Shown in pieces: positions 16,387-25,011 of a stretch of 60,338 nucleotides of DNA. How positions within the stretch are numbered: the first letter of the stretch is position 1; each line of letters starts with the position of its first letter. Source of the stretch: an uncultured Ruminococcus sp. Its GTDB lineage: Bacteria; Bacillota; Clostridia; Oscillospirales; Acutalibacteraceae. The position numbers were made by a program, and so were the translations under genes. The stretch lies in contig CACXBF010000020.1 in the NCBI GenBank assembly GCA_902765855.1, forward strand, positions 1 to 60,338. The letters are read 5' to 3'. The notes under the pieces were generated by a model. That model saw nothing but the letters and a program-made list of their open reading frames with translations, had not been told where the DNA came from and ran no database searches.

Positions 16387-17294
16387 TGAAAAACAATGCA
16401 ATCCGTTCTCCATTTTTCTACGTTGGAGATAAATATAAACTTATGCCGCAACTTCAAAAACTGTTTCCTGATGATATTGAATCATATATTGAACCTTTTG
16501 CAGGTGGTGGTAGTTCTTTTTTGAACACTAAAGCGAAAAAATACATCGTAAATGATATCGATTCTTATGTAATTAAATTGCACAAGAAACTATCATCATT
16601 TTCCAACGATACAGATTCATTTATCAATTTTTTATACAAGTTAATTGATGAATATGGCTTATCCTGTTCTTATCGTGGAATAACAGTATCGGAAGAATTA
16701 AAAAAGAAATATATCAAAACATATTATTCGCATTACAACAAAGATGCTTACATAAATCTTCGCAATGATTACAACAAAGATGGCGATTTGCTAAAACTTT
16801 ATCTATTGCTGATTTATGGATTCAATCATATGATAAGATTCAACACATCAGGTATCTTTAATTTGCCTGTAGGCAATGTAGATTTCAATAAGAACGTTTA
16901 TAACGCTATATGTAATTATATGGCTTTTATGAAAAAATCAAGTGTTGATTTTTATAATATGGACTATATTGATTTCCTTAATCAACTTGATATTTTAGAA
17001 ACAGACTATGTTTATTTTGACCCACCTTACCTTATATCAGATTCCGAATATAATAAACTGTGGAACGAAAGTAAAGAAATTGAACTTTGTGATTGTATAG
17101 ATAAGTTAGATAAAATGGGCATACATTTTGGAATTACAAATTTAGTAAATCACAAAGGAAAACACAACAATATATTTATGCAGTGGTCAAAAAAGTACAG
17201 AGTATATGCTATTGACAGTAACTACATAAGTTTCAACGATAACACTATAAAAGAAAACTCAAAGGAGGTTTTTGTAACTAATTATGGTAAGTAA
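16386..17294 (+). CDS. D12-class N6-adenine DNA methyltransferase 2
   Basis: 302 residues, the same class as its neighbour but clearly diverged. Motif I is I-E-P-F-A-G-G-G-S-S-F and motif IV is F-D-P-P-Y. F-Y-V-G-D-K-Y-K-L near the N terminus matches Dam/DpnM-type enzymes. Two separate adenine methyltransferases fit an asymmetric site in which each strand needs its own enzyme. The last 11 bases overlap the endonuclease gene. Confidence 0.92.
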   Translation: MKNNAIRSPFFYVGDKYKLMPQLQKLFPDDIESYIEPFAGGGSSFLNTKAKKYIVNDIDSYVIKLHKKLSSFSNDTDSFINFLYKLIDEYGLSCSYRGITVSEELKKKYIKTYYSHYNKDAYINLRNDYNKDGDLLKLYLLLIYGFNHMIRFNTSGIFNLPVGNVDFNKNVYNAICNYMAFMKKSSVDFYNMDYIDFLNQLDILETDYVYFDPPYLISDSEYNKLWNESKEIELCDCIDKLDKMGIHFGITNLVNHKGKHNNIFMQWSKKYRVYAIDSNYISFNDNTIKENSKEVFVTNYGK

Positions 17295-18840
17295 AGCGAA
17301 ACCGTTGTCATTTTCGACAACAATAAGAAATCCTGCAAGAATTCCTGCTTTTTTGCATTGCATACTACCTTATGAGGGAATGTTATTGACATCAAAAATA
17401 ATACACAAAGTTATAAAAAATGTAATTAGAGAAAAAGAGTATACACCTACTTATGTTTCACGCATTCCTAAGTTAAAAGCAATATCCAAAAGTGAGGATT
17501 CAACGTTCACAGATACACAATTAGAGGATATAATTTTAAACTCTCCACAACAGCATAAAGAGGCAGGATTTGATTATGGCTGGGATTCAAGATTTGATAC
17601 TTGGTATAAGATGATAAAAGAATTCGGATTTATCAAGTATTCAATGAACAATCCGATAGAAATAACCAAAACAGGGCATATGATTGTAGATGCTTATATG
17701 GAAACTCCAAGCAATGAAAAAAAGATTCAGCAGATTTTCTTAAATGCACTTATGAAGTATCAGACCAATAATCCGTTGCGTAAGAATTTAAATGAAAATG
17801 CACCTTTACCACTTCTTTTGAATGTAATAAAGCATTTTCACGAAGACAAAGAAGAGAACGATGCAGGATTGGCACGTCACGAATTACCCATTTTGATTTG
17901 TTGGAGAAACAATGATTCATTACAAGCATATAAATTCATTAAGGGCATCAGAAAGCAATACGGATTCACTTGTTCAGATGAAGTTATTTACACGAAATGT
18001 TTGGAATTACTTGAAAGTACAAACAAGAAATATCTGAAAATTGAAAAAATATGTGGTGAATCAGTTGATGAGTACATTAGAAAAATGAGAATGTCTGGTT
18101 TACTGTCTTTAAGAGGAAATGGCAGATTTTTGGATATTAACAGCTTTGAAAGTGATACTGCTTTGTATGTAATGCAACAGTATATGAAATATCCTAAATT
18201 TGATGATGAAAACTCATATATTGATTATATGGGTGAGATAGATACTAATATACTACAATTAGAAAACGCTGTTGAAGTTGATTTCTCTGATGTTAGAAAA
18301 AATACACTTTACAAATACGCAGAAACAATGTCAAAAGACAACGTTATACAAGAACTTAGGACAGTTTGTAACAAGAAAGAGAGTAAAGATGACGTTTTAA
18401 AGTATATCTCTGCCCCTACAAGATTAGAGTTTCTTACAAGTATCGCATTAGTTCAGCATTTCAAGGGATTAGATGTCAAACCTAACTATGCTGTAGATGA
18501 TGAGGGATTGCCTACATTTACGGCATCAGGTGGAATAGCTGATATTGAATGTTTTGACAATGACTATGATAGTTATTTTGAAGTTACGTTAATGCGTGGT
18601 CGTCAAGACCAAGTCAATAACGAAATAATTCCCATAAGCAGACACCTACGAGAGGTAAAAAAAAGCCGTAGGGAAGATTCTTTCTCGGTATTCATTGCTC
18701 CGATAATACACGAAGATACTAAGGAAGCAGCTGATTGGCAGAAGTTTAAATACAAGATAGATATACTCACATTCTCAATTGAAGAATTTATCAATGCTAT
18801 CTGCCAAAAGTCAAAAGCATCCGAACTACTTAATGTATAG
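17284..18840 (+). CDS. Type IIS restriction endonuclease, AlwI family
   Basis: 518 residues. The N-terminal P-L-S-F-S-T-T-I-R-N-P-A-R-I-P matches the AlwI family, which includes AlwI (GGATC) and relatives such as N.BstNBI/PleI (GAGTC). The likely PD-(D/E)XK site is near residues 415-440: G-G-I-A-D-I-E-C, then Y-F-E-V-T-L-M-R-G. The GTG or ATG start lies inside the end of methyltransferase 2. It cuts unmodified DNA such as phage; the site cannot be read from the sequence. The two adenine methyltransferases upstream are its partners. Confidence 0.87.
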   Translation: MVSKAKPLSFSTTIRNPARIPAFLHCILPYEGMLLTSKIIHKVIKNVIREKEYTPTYVSRIPKLKAISKSEDSTFTDTQLEDIILNSPQQHKEAGFDYGWDSRFDTWYKMIKEFGFIKYSMNNPIEITKTGHMIVDAYMETPSNEKKIQQIFLNALMKYQTNNPLRKNLNENAPLPLLLNVIKHFHEDKEENDAGLARHELPILICWRNNDSLQAYKFIKGIRKQYGFTCSDEVIYTKCLELLESTNKKYLKIEKICGESVDEYIRKMRMSGLLSLRGNGRFLDINSFESDTALYVMQQYMKYPKFDDENSYIDYMGEIDTNILQLENAVEVDFSDVRKNTLYKYAETMSKDNVIQELRTVCNKKESKDDVLKYISAPTRLEFLTSIALVQHFKGLDVKPNYAVDDEGLPTFTASGGIADIECFDNDYDSYFEVTLMRGRQDQVNNEIIPISRHLREVKKSRREDSFSVFIAPIIHEDTKEAADWQKFKYKIDILTFSIEEFINAICQKSKASELLNV

Positions 18841-18850
18841 GAGTAAGAAT

Positions 18851-20056
18851 ATGAAAAAAAATTTGTTTTTAGAAGTATCTTCAAATGAAAACAATCCAAA
18901 TTGGGAAAAACATATTTCAAGAAAAGATGTGCTGTATTCAAGAGAAAACGACATCCGTTCTCCTTATGAACGTGACTATACTCGTATACTGCACTCATTG
19001 GCTTATCGTAGATTAAAACATAAAACACAAGTTTTCTTCAATATTGATAATGACCATATATGTACAAGAATGGAACATGTTCAACATGTTGAATCTGTAA
19101 GCTGTACCATAGCAAAATTTCTTGGATTAAATTTAGATTTAACTCGTGCGATAGCTATGGGACACGATTTAGGTCACGCTCCATTCGGTCACGAAGGTGA
19201 AGTAGAACTTACGAAAATAAGAGAAGAAAATGGTCTTGATAAATTTTGGCACGAAAGAAATAGCTTACGCATCATAGACAATGTAGAACTGCTCGCAGAT
19301 ACACAAGGGCATTACAGAAACTTGGATTTAACGTATGCTGTTAGAGATGGCATAATTTCGCATTGTGGTGAAGTAGATGATAATGGCATACATCCAAGAG
19401 AAGAAGCTATAGATTTGGCTGAATTTAAAACATCAGGACAATATCAATCATATACTTGGGAAGGCTGCGTTGTAAAAATTGCGGACAAAATCGCATATTT
19501 AGGCAGAGATATTGAAGATGCCATAAGGATGAATTTTATTGAGCAAAGAGATTTAGTAAAATTAAGAAACATATCTAAAAAATATGGTGAATCTACAATG
19601 AACACAACAGTAATTATGCATAATTTTATCATAAATATCTGTGAAAATAGTTCTCCGAAAGACGGAATTAGATTAGATGATAAGCATAATGAGATGTTGA
19701 AAGAAATCAAGAATTTCAATTATGACTATATCTATACGAATAAGAAATTCGATACATATCGCAAATATGCGGGATTGATTATTAGGAGTATTTATGAAAC
19801 GCTTCTGCAAGTATATTCAGGAATGAATACTCTTAAAAAGTTGAAACACTTATCAAAGTTTTATCCTAAATTAGCCAAGGATTTTTCGAATTATCTCAAA
19901 CAGTACTTGATTGCATCAGAAGATAAATACTATAACACCAAGATATATGGGCAATTAGAGACAAAAGATATTTATGTTCAGGCAATAATCGACTATATTT
20001 CTGGAATGACAGATAGATATGCTGTATCAACGTTTAACGAACTAATAAAATATTAA
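18851..20056 (+). CDS. dgt: dGTPase-like HD-domain triphosphohydrolase
   Basis: 401 residues. It has the Dgt N terminus (Y-E-R-D-Y-T-R-I-L-H-S-L-A-Y-R-R-L-K-H-K-T-Q), the HD metal site M-E-H-V-Q-H and M-G-H-D-L-G-H-A-P-F-G-H, and K-I-A-D-K-I-A-Y-L-G-R-D. The family cuts dGTP to deoxyguanosine and triphosphate. The ATG at 18851 is 10 bases after the endonuclease stop and has GGAG. A longer frame would overlap that gene. It is the last gene of the defence operon. Some dGTPases block phage by draining the dGTP pool (established), so an antiviral role is plausible here. Confidence 0.9.
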   Translation: MKKNLFLEVSSNENNPNWEKHISRKDVLYSRENDIRSPYERDYTRILHSLAYRRLKHKTQVFFNIDNDHICTRMEHVQHVESVSCTIAKFLGLNLDLTRAIAMGHDLGHAPFGHEGEVELTKIREENGLDKFWHERNSLRIIDNVELLADTQGHYRNLDLTYAVRDGIISHCGEVDDNGIHPREEAIDLAEFKTSGQYQSYTWEGCVVKIADKIAYLGRDIEDAIRMNFIEQRDLVKLRNISKKYGESTMNTTVIMHNFIINICENSSPKDGIRLDDKHNEMLKEIKNFNYDYIYTNKKFDTYRKYAGLIIRSIYETLLQVYSGMNTLKKLKHLSKFYPKLAKDFSNYLKQYLIASEDKYYNTKIYGQLETKDIYVQAIIDYISGMTDRYAVSTFNELIKY

Positions 20057-20060
20057 ATAC

Positions 20061-20110
20061 AAAATCGCAAGTGAACTCACTATATCAAGTGGTTTGCTTG
20101 CGATTTTTTC
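20061..20110 (+). terminator. Terminator of the defence operon
   Basis: AATCGCAAG..CTTGCGATT stem with an extended imperfect inner helix, followed by TTTTTT, right after dgt. Confidence 0.85.
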
Positions 20111-20185
20111 GTTTATTGAATATAGCTGTTTTGGAAAGTGTCTTTAATTGTCGCTTAATAACATCTTGTAGGAGTCATTAAAACA

Positions 20186-20542
20186 GTGATACCTTTACAA
20201 CGCATTCTCTCAACACTAATAATCAACCAGCCGTCCGAAAAAACACTCGCTTGGTATAATCTTACTCTCCAAATTTGGAAAGCGACAAATTATTCTATTA
20301 ACTTACAGAATAGCCTTATTTCACTCATAATTGGCTTGAGAGCGGTTTTATATAATAATCAAGATAATTTTTTTAATGCTAAATTCAGTGTAGGCTTACA
20401 GTGGCTATTATTAGCAAAAGAGGTTTGTCCGAAAAACGGTCTAACCCCCAACATAATGAATATATCTCCTAATGTTAGAGAAGATATAGTATTCATAGCT
20501 TCAAAATCCTATCCGACAAAAATGTCGAACAAAATTAACTAA
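20186..20542 (+). CDS. Doubtful 118-residue open frame
   Basis: The frame starts at GTG with AGGAG eleven bases upstream. The product is not recognised and its composition is not clearly protein-like. It lies between the defence operon and the integration genes. It may be non-coding or a decayed gene. Confidence 0.2.
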   Translation: MIPLQRILSTLIINQPSEKTLAWYNLTLQIWKATNYSINLQNSLISLIIGLRAVLYNNQDNFFNAKFSVGLQWLLLAKEVCPKNGLTPNIMNISPNVREDIVFIASKSYPTKMSNKIN

Positions 20543-20658
20543 CGACGAAATTCGTCGCCAGTTTGGTGCAGGCAAGAATGCAGGCAAAACAATGACAGTA
20601 GTCACTGAGAGCGGATACATAAATGCTTGTGAATATTCTAAATTCAATATAATATGAA
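20530..20658 (+). pseudogene. Possible gene fragment (open frame without start)
   Basis: A frame reading L-T-N-D-E-I-R-R-Q-F-G-A-G-K-N-A-G-K and ending in Y-S-K-F-N-I-I has good protein character and higher GC than its surroundings. It has no start codon with a ribosome binding site. The family is not recognised. Its start is also a 7-1-7 palindrome (CGACGAA-A-TTCGTCG). Confidence 0.3.
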
Positions 20659-20996
20659 TTTTTTTATTATATTTTTATATTTGAGTAATAATTTAGGTAT
20701 CAAAAAACAGATATATATAGTGTACGATTTTTTTCGTGCAAAAAGTTAATGATTCTCTCGTTCGGGGAGAATACCGTAATTTTGAACCTCGGCAGGGGCA
20801 GGCTTGCTATTTGGTCAATTATAACGATACAATAGAAAGAAGTGATTATATTTGATATTATTGAACATCATAAACTCACAGTAAACAGGGCTATTTTACA
20901 TATGTTATTATGCTTGCTTTGTAGTTAAACCTATGAAGTGGCATAGCTTAGTATCGCAGATTGAAATTATAGGACTTAGAAAGGTAAGGTATTTAT

Positions 20997-21311
20997 ATGA
21001 ATAACCGCTATGAGATTAACGAAATTGAAAACTACTTGAATATATCAGGCAATAAGGCAAAAAATACAGAATTAAAAGAAATATCCAAACACAATAACAC
21101 AGAAAGTAATATAGAAAGCAACACAATATCTATTGACAAAAAAGTGTACTTAACCATAAAAGAAACTTCTCTACTGTTTAATATAGGAATAACCAAAATA
21201 AGAAATCTTACACAAGAGAAAAATTGCCCCTTTGTGTTATTTAATGGCAATAAGTGTTTAATAAGCCGAAAGAAATTTGAAGTTTTTTTAGACAATAAAC
21301 ATTCTATATAA
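20997..21311 (+). CDS. Excisionase-like protein (Tn916 Xis type)
   Basis: 104 residues. The last 60 residues (V-Y-L-T-I-K-E-T-S-L-L-F-N-I-G, I-R-N-L-T, L-F-N-G-N-K-C-L-I-S-R-K-K-F-E) match the winged-helix excisionases of Tn916-like elements. The N-terminal 45 residues are Asn-rich and probably disordered. The start follows AAAGGTAAGG. It directs excision together with the integrase 0.9 kb downstream. An atypical feature is that another gene lies between them. Confidence 0.82.
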   Translation: MNNRYEINEIENYLNISGNKAKNTELKEISKHNNTESNIESNTISIDKKVYLTIKETSLLFNIGITKIRNLTQEKNCPFVLFNGNKCLISRKKFEVFLDNKHSI

Positions 21312-21341
21312 CAAAAACATTTGTTCTTAGTGTAAATCGAA

Positions 21342-21414
21342 AGGTGCATTGAACAAAAAATATGCTTGTAGCTATGCAATAAATTGAAAAGAAAGCAAGT
21401 TCATCAATGCACCT
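21342..21414 (+). other. Large stem-loop in the leader of the 218-residue gene
   Basis: AGGTGCATTGA (21342-21352) is perfectly complementary to TCAATGCACCT (21404-21414), with a loop of about 50 bases holding further short pairs. It ends 29 bases before the next start. Confidence 0.5.
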
Positions 21415-21443
21415 CTCTCTTAACAAAGAAAGGATTTAAAATA

Positions 21444-22100
21444 ATGAAAAATATTATTACTGTTAATGGCATTAAGTATGTAAGAATCGAGGAAACCAAA
21501 GTGAACGCAGAAGATATTTACAATCTCTACTATGACTATATAAATGAAATGGTTGATTTTAAGAATATGTACCTTTACAATCATAACCTACAAGAGAATA
21601 AACTAAGCAGTAATTTTTTAGACCAAATTTATGATGATTTTGAAATTATAATATCAGAGAATTTCCCAATGCTTATTGAAGATGAGATTGAAAACCTTAG
21701 TTTAGCCTTTGTATGCTTATTCATTCTATCAGAAATGCCTAAGTTACCTAATAAGGCATTTAGAGAGTTTATAAGAAATTTAGGTTTTTCTCCTACATAT
21801 TGTATAGTTAAAGAAACCTATAACGAAAATGTAGCTAATAAGTTAGCTCTTGAATATGGTGGTACTCTTGTAGTTGATGAGAGCGGTAATATTATACCTG
21901 AATTTAACAACATATATGATAACAAGAACTATATAGATGAGTTATTTAATTTAGGAATGGTAAAAGAAGATACTGCACCACTTAATAAAAGAGTAAGTAT
22001 TGAAGATATACAAGATTATATATGTAACTATGCTGAAGATATTGAGTATAAATATTCTATTATCAATGATTATATAGAAGATAAGTGCAATCAATTCTAA
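21444..22100 (+). CDS. Hypothetical acidic island protein
   Basis: 218 residues, not recognised. It begins M-K-N-I-I-T-V-N-G-I-K-Y-V-R-I-E, a beta-rich start seen in some small regulator or adaptor proteins on mobile elements. The rest is helical, acidic and Asn/Tyr-rich. The ATG at 21444 follows AAAGGA; the upstream frame has no such site. It is flanked by the excisionase and the integrase, so a role in mobility or its control is possible. Confidence 0.6.
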   Translation: MKNIITVNGIKYVRIEETKVNAEDIYNLYYDYINEMVDFKNMYLYNHNLQENKLSSNFLDQIYDDFEIIISENFPMLIEDEIENLSLAFVCLFILSEMPKLPNKAFREFIRNLGFSPTYCIVKETYNENVANKLALEYGGTLVVDESGNIIPEFNNIYDNKNYIDELFNLGMVKEDTAPLNKRVSIEDIQDYICNYAEDIEYKYSIINDYIEDKCNQF

Positions 22101-22155
22101 TGAAAGAAGATAGTATATAAAAATAATAAATTTATTAAGGTACTAAGTTGAATTG

Positions 22156-22207
22156 TAAAGCCTTTAGTGCTATTATTTATTTGTCACATTAAAGGCTTTC
22201 TTTTCTT
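22156..22207 (+). terminator. Terminator before the integrase gene
   Basis: AAAGCCTTTA / TAAAGGCTTT stem followed by CTTTTCTT. Confidence 0.75.
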
Positions 22208-22228
22208 GTTATGAAAGGAATTGATACT

Positions 22229-23449
22229 ATGACAGCAAAGAAAGCTATTAAGAGAAAAGATAATAAAGGCACTGTTTTAAAAGATGGTGAGTTTCAAAGA
22301 AAGGATGGTAGATATTGCTATAAATATAAAGATTATAGAAGCAAAACAAATTATATTTATGCTAATATCTTAAATGAATTAAGAGAAAAAGAAAATCAAT
22401 TACAAAAATCTCTTATGAAAGGCTTGGAAGCTAATGATGTTAATTTAAATTATGTGTTTGAGTGTTGGTCTGAAATTCATCAAGTCAAGCCTTCTACAAT
22501 GTCAAATTATATTGCTATGTATAATAAGCATATCAGGAATACTTTAGGTGACTTAAAAATTAAAGATATAAGATATTCCTTGATAGCTATTATTTATAAG
22601 AATTTGTTATCTAATGGTTTAAAATTAGGTAGTGTTAGAGATATACATAACTTACTTCATTCTATAATTGATTTAGCAGTTAAAGATAATTTAATAGATA
22701 AAAACCCTTGTGATGGTGCTTTAGATGGAGTTAAAAAGTTCGCTAAACCAACAGAGAAAAAACAAGCTTTAACCATTAAGCAACAATCAATATTCTTTGA
22801 ATATATAAAATCTTCAAGGTATCGAGGTTGGTTGCCATTATTTACAGTTTTATTTGGTACAGGTTGCCGTATAGGTGAAATATTAGGCTTAACTTGGAAT
22901 GATATAGATTTTAAAAATAATCTTATATCTATCAATCATACATTAGAATACATAAGAGTTCCAAATGAAAAATATAAGATAAGTATAAACACACCAAAAA
23001 CTAAAACAAGTGTTAGACTTATACCAATGCTTGATGAAGTTAGAAAGGCTTTACTGAATATAAGAGAATTTCAGCTTAACACAACATTGAATACTTTAAA
23101 AGTTGATGGATATACAGGTTTTATTTTCACAAATAAAAATGGCAATTTATATTATAAGAATAATATTAACAATGCAATAAACAACATAGTTAATTCTTAT
23201 AATAAGCGTGAAACTGAAATAGCAAAATCAGAGAATAGAGAACCTGAATTACTACCACATTTTTCTTGTCATATAGCAAGGCACTCATTCGCTACTCGTT
23301 TATTTGAGAACGAAACTAATATAAAAACTATATCTGAACTTTTAGGACATAGCAACATATCAACAACTATGAATATTTACACAGATGTTTCTATTGACAA
23401 AAAACAAGAAGCTATAAAAGAAATTCAAGGCAAAATAAAAATATCATAA
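22229..23449 (+). CDS. Tyrosine integrase of the Tn916 family
   Basis: 406 residues. After an arm-binding N-terminal domain and a SAM-like core-binding domain (Y-V-F-E-C-W-S..T-M-S-N-Y), the catalytic domain shows G-T-G-C-R-I-G-E (Arg I), [10 protein letters not shown] (His-x-x-Arg), L-G-H-S-N and the nucleophile in N-I-Y-T-D. The ATG at 22229 has AAAGGA upstream; the earlier ATG at 22211 has none. It sits 120 bases from the right 99-bp repeat, as expected for the element's integrase. Confidence 0.95.
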   Translation: MTAKKAIKRKDNKGTVLKDGEFQRKDGRYCYKYKDYRSKTNYIYANILNELREKENQLQKSLMKGLEANDVNLNYVFECWSEIHQVKPSTMSNYIAMYNKHIRNTLGDLKIKDIRYSLIAIIYKNLLSNGLKLGSVRDIHNLLHSIIDLAVKDNLIDKNPCDGALDGVKKFAKPTEKKQALTIKQQSIFFEYIKSSRYRGWLPLFTVLFGTGCRIGEILGLTWNDIDFKNNLISINHTLEYIRVPNEKYKISINTPKTKTSVRLIPMLDEVRKALLNIREFQLNTTLNTLKVDGYTGFIFTNKNGNLYYKNNINNAINNIVNSYNKRETEIAKSENREPELLPHFSCHIARHSFATRLFENETNIKTISELLGHSNISTTMNIYTDVSIDKKQEAIKEIQGKIKIS

Positions 23450-23540
23450 ACTAAGTATTATTATAATTATATTCACCTAATGTTATGTGACATAAATTGT
23501 GCAAATAAATATTATATATCCAATGTATATGGTTATTTTG

Positions 23541-23564
23541 CATTTTGACACCTATTTGACACCA
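23541..23564 (+). promoter_or_regulatory. Putative integrase arm-binding site, right end
   Basis: Same tandem TTTGACACC pair as at 10676-10699, about 10 bases inside the right 99-bp repeat. Confidence 0.5.
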
Positions 23565-23572
23565 AATTTCCG

Positions 23573-23671
23573 AAAAAATATAAAAATTTATACTAACAGA
23601 TTAGTATATTAAAAAATATAAGTACAGTATTTATCAGCGTTTAAAGGGATTTAATAAGTTATAAAATTAGG
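23573..23671 (+). repeat. Right attachment repeat (attR-like), 99 bp
   Basis: Identical to 10446-10544. It lies 78 bases upstream of the cyclophilin start and may supply part of that gene's promoter, so integration would leave the promoter intact. Confidence 0.9.
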
Positions 23672-23749
23672 ATATAAAATCATATGGTAACTCAAGATTA
23701 TTCAATTATACATCTTGTGAATTTTTTAAAAATCAGAAAGGATATTTTT

Positions 23750-24268
23750 ATGAGCAATCCTATTATTACTTTTACTATGGAAAACGGTGATGTTATTAAG
23801 GCAGAACTTTATCCTGAAATCGCACCAAATACAGTAAATAACTTTATCTCTCTTGTCAAAAAGGGATATTATAACGGACTTATATTTCATCGTGTAATCA
23901 ATGGCTTTATGATTCAGGGAGGTTGTCCAGAGGGAACAGGCTTTGGCGGTCCTGGATACGGAATCAAGGGCGAATTTACTATGAATGGATTTAATAACAA
24001 TCTAAAACATACTGAGGGAGTTCTATCTATGGCTCGTTCAAACAACCCTAATTCTGCCGGTTCACAGTTCTTTATTATGCACAAGAATGCTCCTCATCTT
24101 GACGGTCAGTACGCATCATTTGGCAAGGTAATTGAGGGAATGGATATAGTAAATAAAATTGCTGAATGTGATACAGATTTTACTGATAAGCCACTTGTTC
24201 CACAGGTTATGAAGAGCGTAACAGTTGATACAATGGGTGTCGACTACGCTGAACCTGAAATTTGCTAA
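23750..24268 (+). CDS. Peptidyl-prolyl cis-trans isomerase, cyclophilin type
   Basis: 172 residues, a single cyclophilin domain that speeds proline isomerisation. Catalytic and binding motifs are visible: F-H-R-V-I-N-G-F-M-I-Q-G-G, S-M-A-R-S-N-N-P-N-S-A-G-S-Q-F-F-I, and H-L-D-G-Q-Y-A-S-F-G-K-V. No signal peptide, so cytosolic. The ATG at 23750 has AAAGGA upstream; the upstream ATG at 23684 has none and lies close to the island repeat. Confidence 0.95.
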   Translation: MSNPIITFTMENGDVIKAELYPEIAPNTVNNFISLVKKGYYNGLIFHRVINGFMIQGGCPEGTGFGGPGYGIKGEFTMNGFNNNLKHTEGVLSMARSNNPNSAGSQFFIMHKNAPHLDGQYASFGKVIEGMDIVNKIAECDTDFTDKPLVPQVMKSVTVDTMGVDYAEPEIC

Positions 24269-24287
24269 TTCTAAATTTATAACTTAA

Positions 24288-24327
24288 AACTCCTCTTGCT
24301 GATATTAGTTAGCAAAAGGAGTTTTTT
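24288..24327 (+). terminator. Terminator of the cyclophilin gene
   Basis: AACTCCT.TTGCT / AGCAAAAGGAGTT stem followed by seven T. Confidence 0.85.
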
Positions 24328-24337
24328 TGATGATATA

Positions 24338-24372
24338 TAAAAATAGCAAGAGTTATAAAAACTCTTGCTATC
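24338..24372 (-). terminator. Terminator of the 95-residue gene
   Basis: ATAGCAAGAGTT / AACTCTTGCTAT stem, then TTTTTATATA on the minus strand. Confidence 0.8.
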
Positions 24373-24415
24373 ATTTTATGATAATTCAGTATGATAATAA
24401 GTTATTAAAAACTTA

Positions 24416-24703
24416 TTACTTTTCTTCTTTTTTATCTTCAGGCTTCTTTGCATCGCCCATATCGCCAAGAAGGTTAAAGCGGAAAAGTCTTGTTTCATCT
24501 TCCGGCTTAGAGCAGATGATGTAAGCATCGCTTATTTTTCCACCTTCAATAAGCTTAGTAAGACCAACGAGTTGGCAAAGCTTACTCTTCAAGTTAAGGT
24601 GGTCTCCATCACGAGTTACGAGGAAAACATCTCCCTCACAAGTATCGAGAACCGAAAGGAAGGACTGAACATCAATATTGTGTAATTCGAGCATAGGTGC
24701 CAT
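24416..24703 (-). CDS. Conserved small clostridial protein of unknown function
   Basis: 95 residues. The pattern L-S-V-L-D-T-C-E-G-D-V-F-L-V-T-x-x-G-D-x-x-N-L-K-S-K-L-C-Q recalls short cytosolic proteins of Clostridia sometimes labelled polyA polymerase, for which I see no enzymatic motif. The C terminus is Lys/Glu-rich. The start has GAGGAGG. The promoter and an operator-like inverted repeat are upstream. Confidence 0.65.
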   Translation of the reverse strand: MAPMLELHNIDVQSFLSVLDTCEGDVFLVTRDGDHLNLKSKLCQLVGLTKLIEGGKISDAYIICSKPEDETRLFRFNLLGDMGDAKKPEDKKEEK

Positions 24704-24742
24704 AATAGAATTCCTCCTCTAAAATTATTAGCTTAATTTAAA

Positions 24743-24763
24743 TGTAACACTTTTTCTGTTACA
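24743..24763. promoter_or_regulatory. Inverted repeat operator next to the -10 box of the 95-residue gene
   Basis: TGTAACA-N7-TGTTACA. On the minus strand it directly follows TATAAT of a promoter with TTGACA 16 bases upstream. It resembles the two operators at 25843-25905, with a spacing two bases longer. The rest of the 308-base spacer up to 25011 shows nothing further. Confidence 0.6.
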
Positions 24764-25011
24764 AATATATTATAGCATAAAAATTATACTTGTCAATCAC
24801 AAAGCATCATACATAATATTCTTTTGTTTAATATTTCAAATTCAGAGATAATATGAATTTATTGAGTTTGTACAAAATTATAATTGCTAATTTGTATAAA
24901 GATAAATTTTTTCAGTGATTTAGTTAATTGAAGGAAGTTATTTTTGTTTTCTATGCCGAAATTTTTAAAAGCCTATAAATTTTATAGATTTATTTTAAAT
25001 TACAAAGCAAA

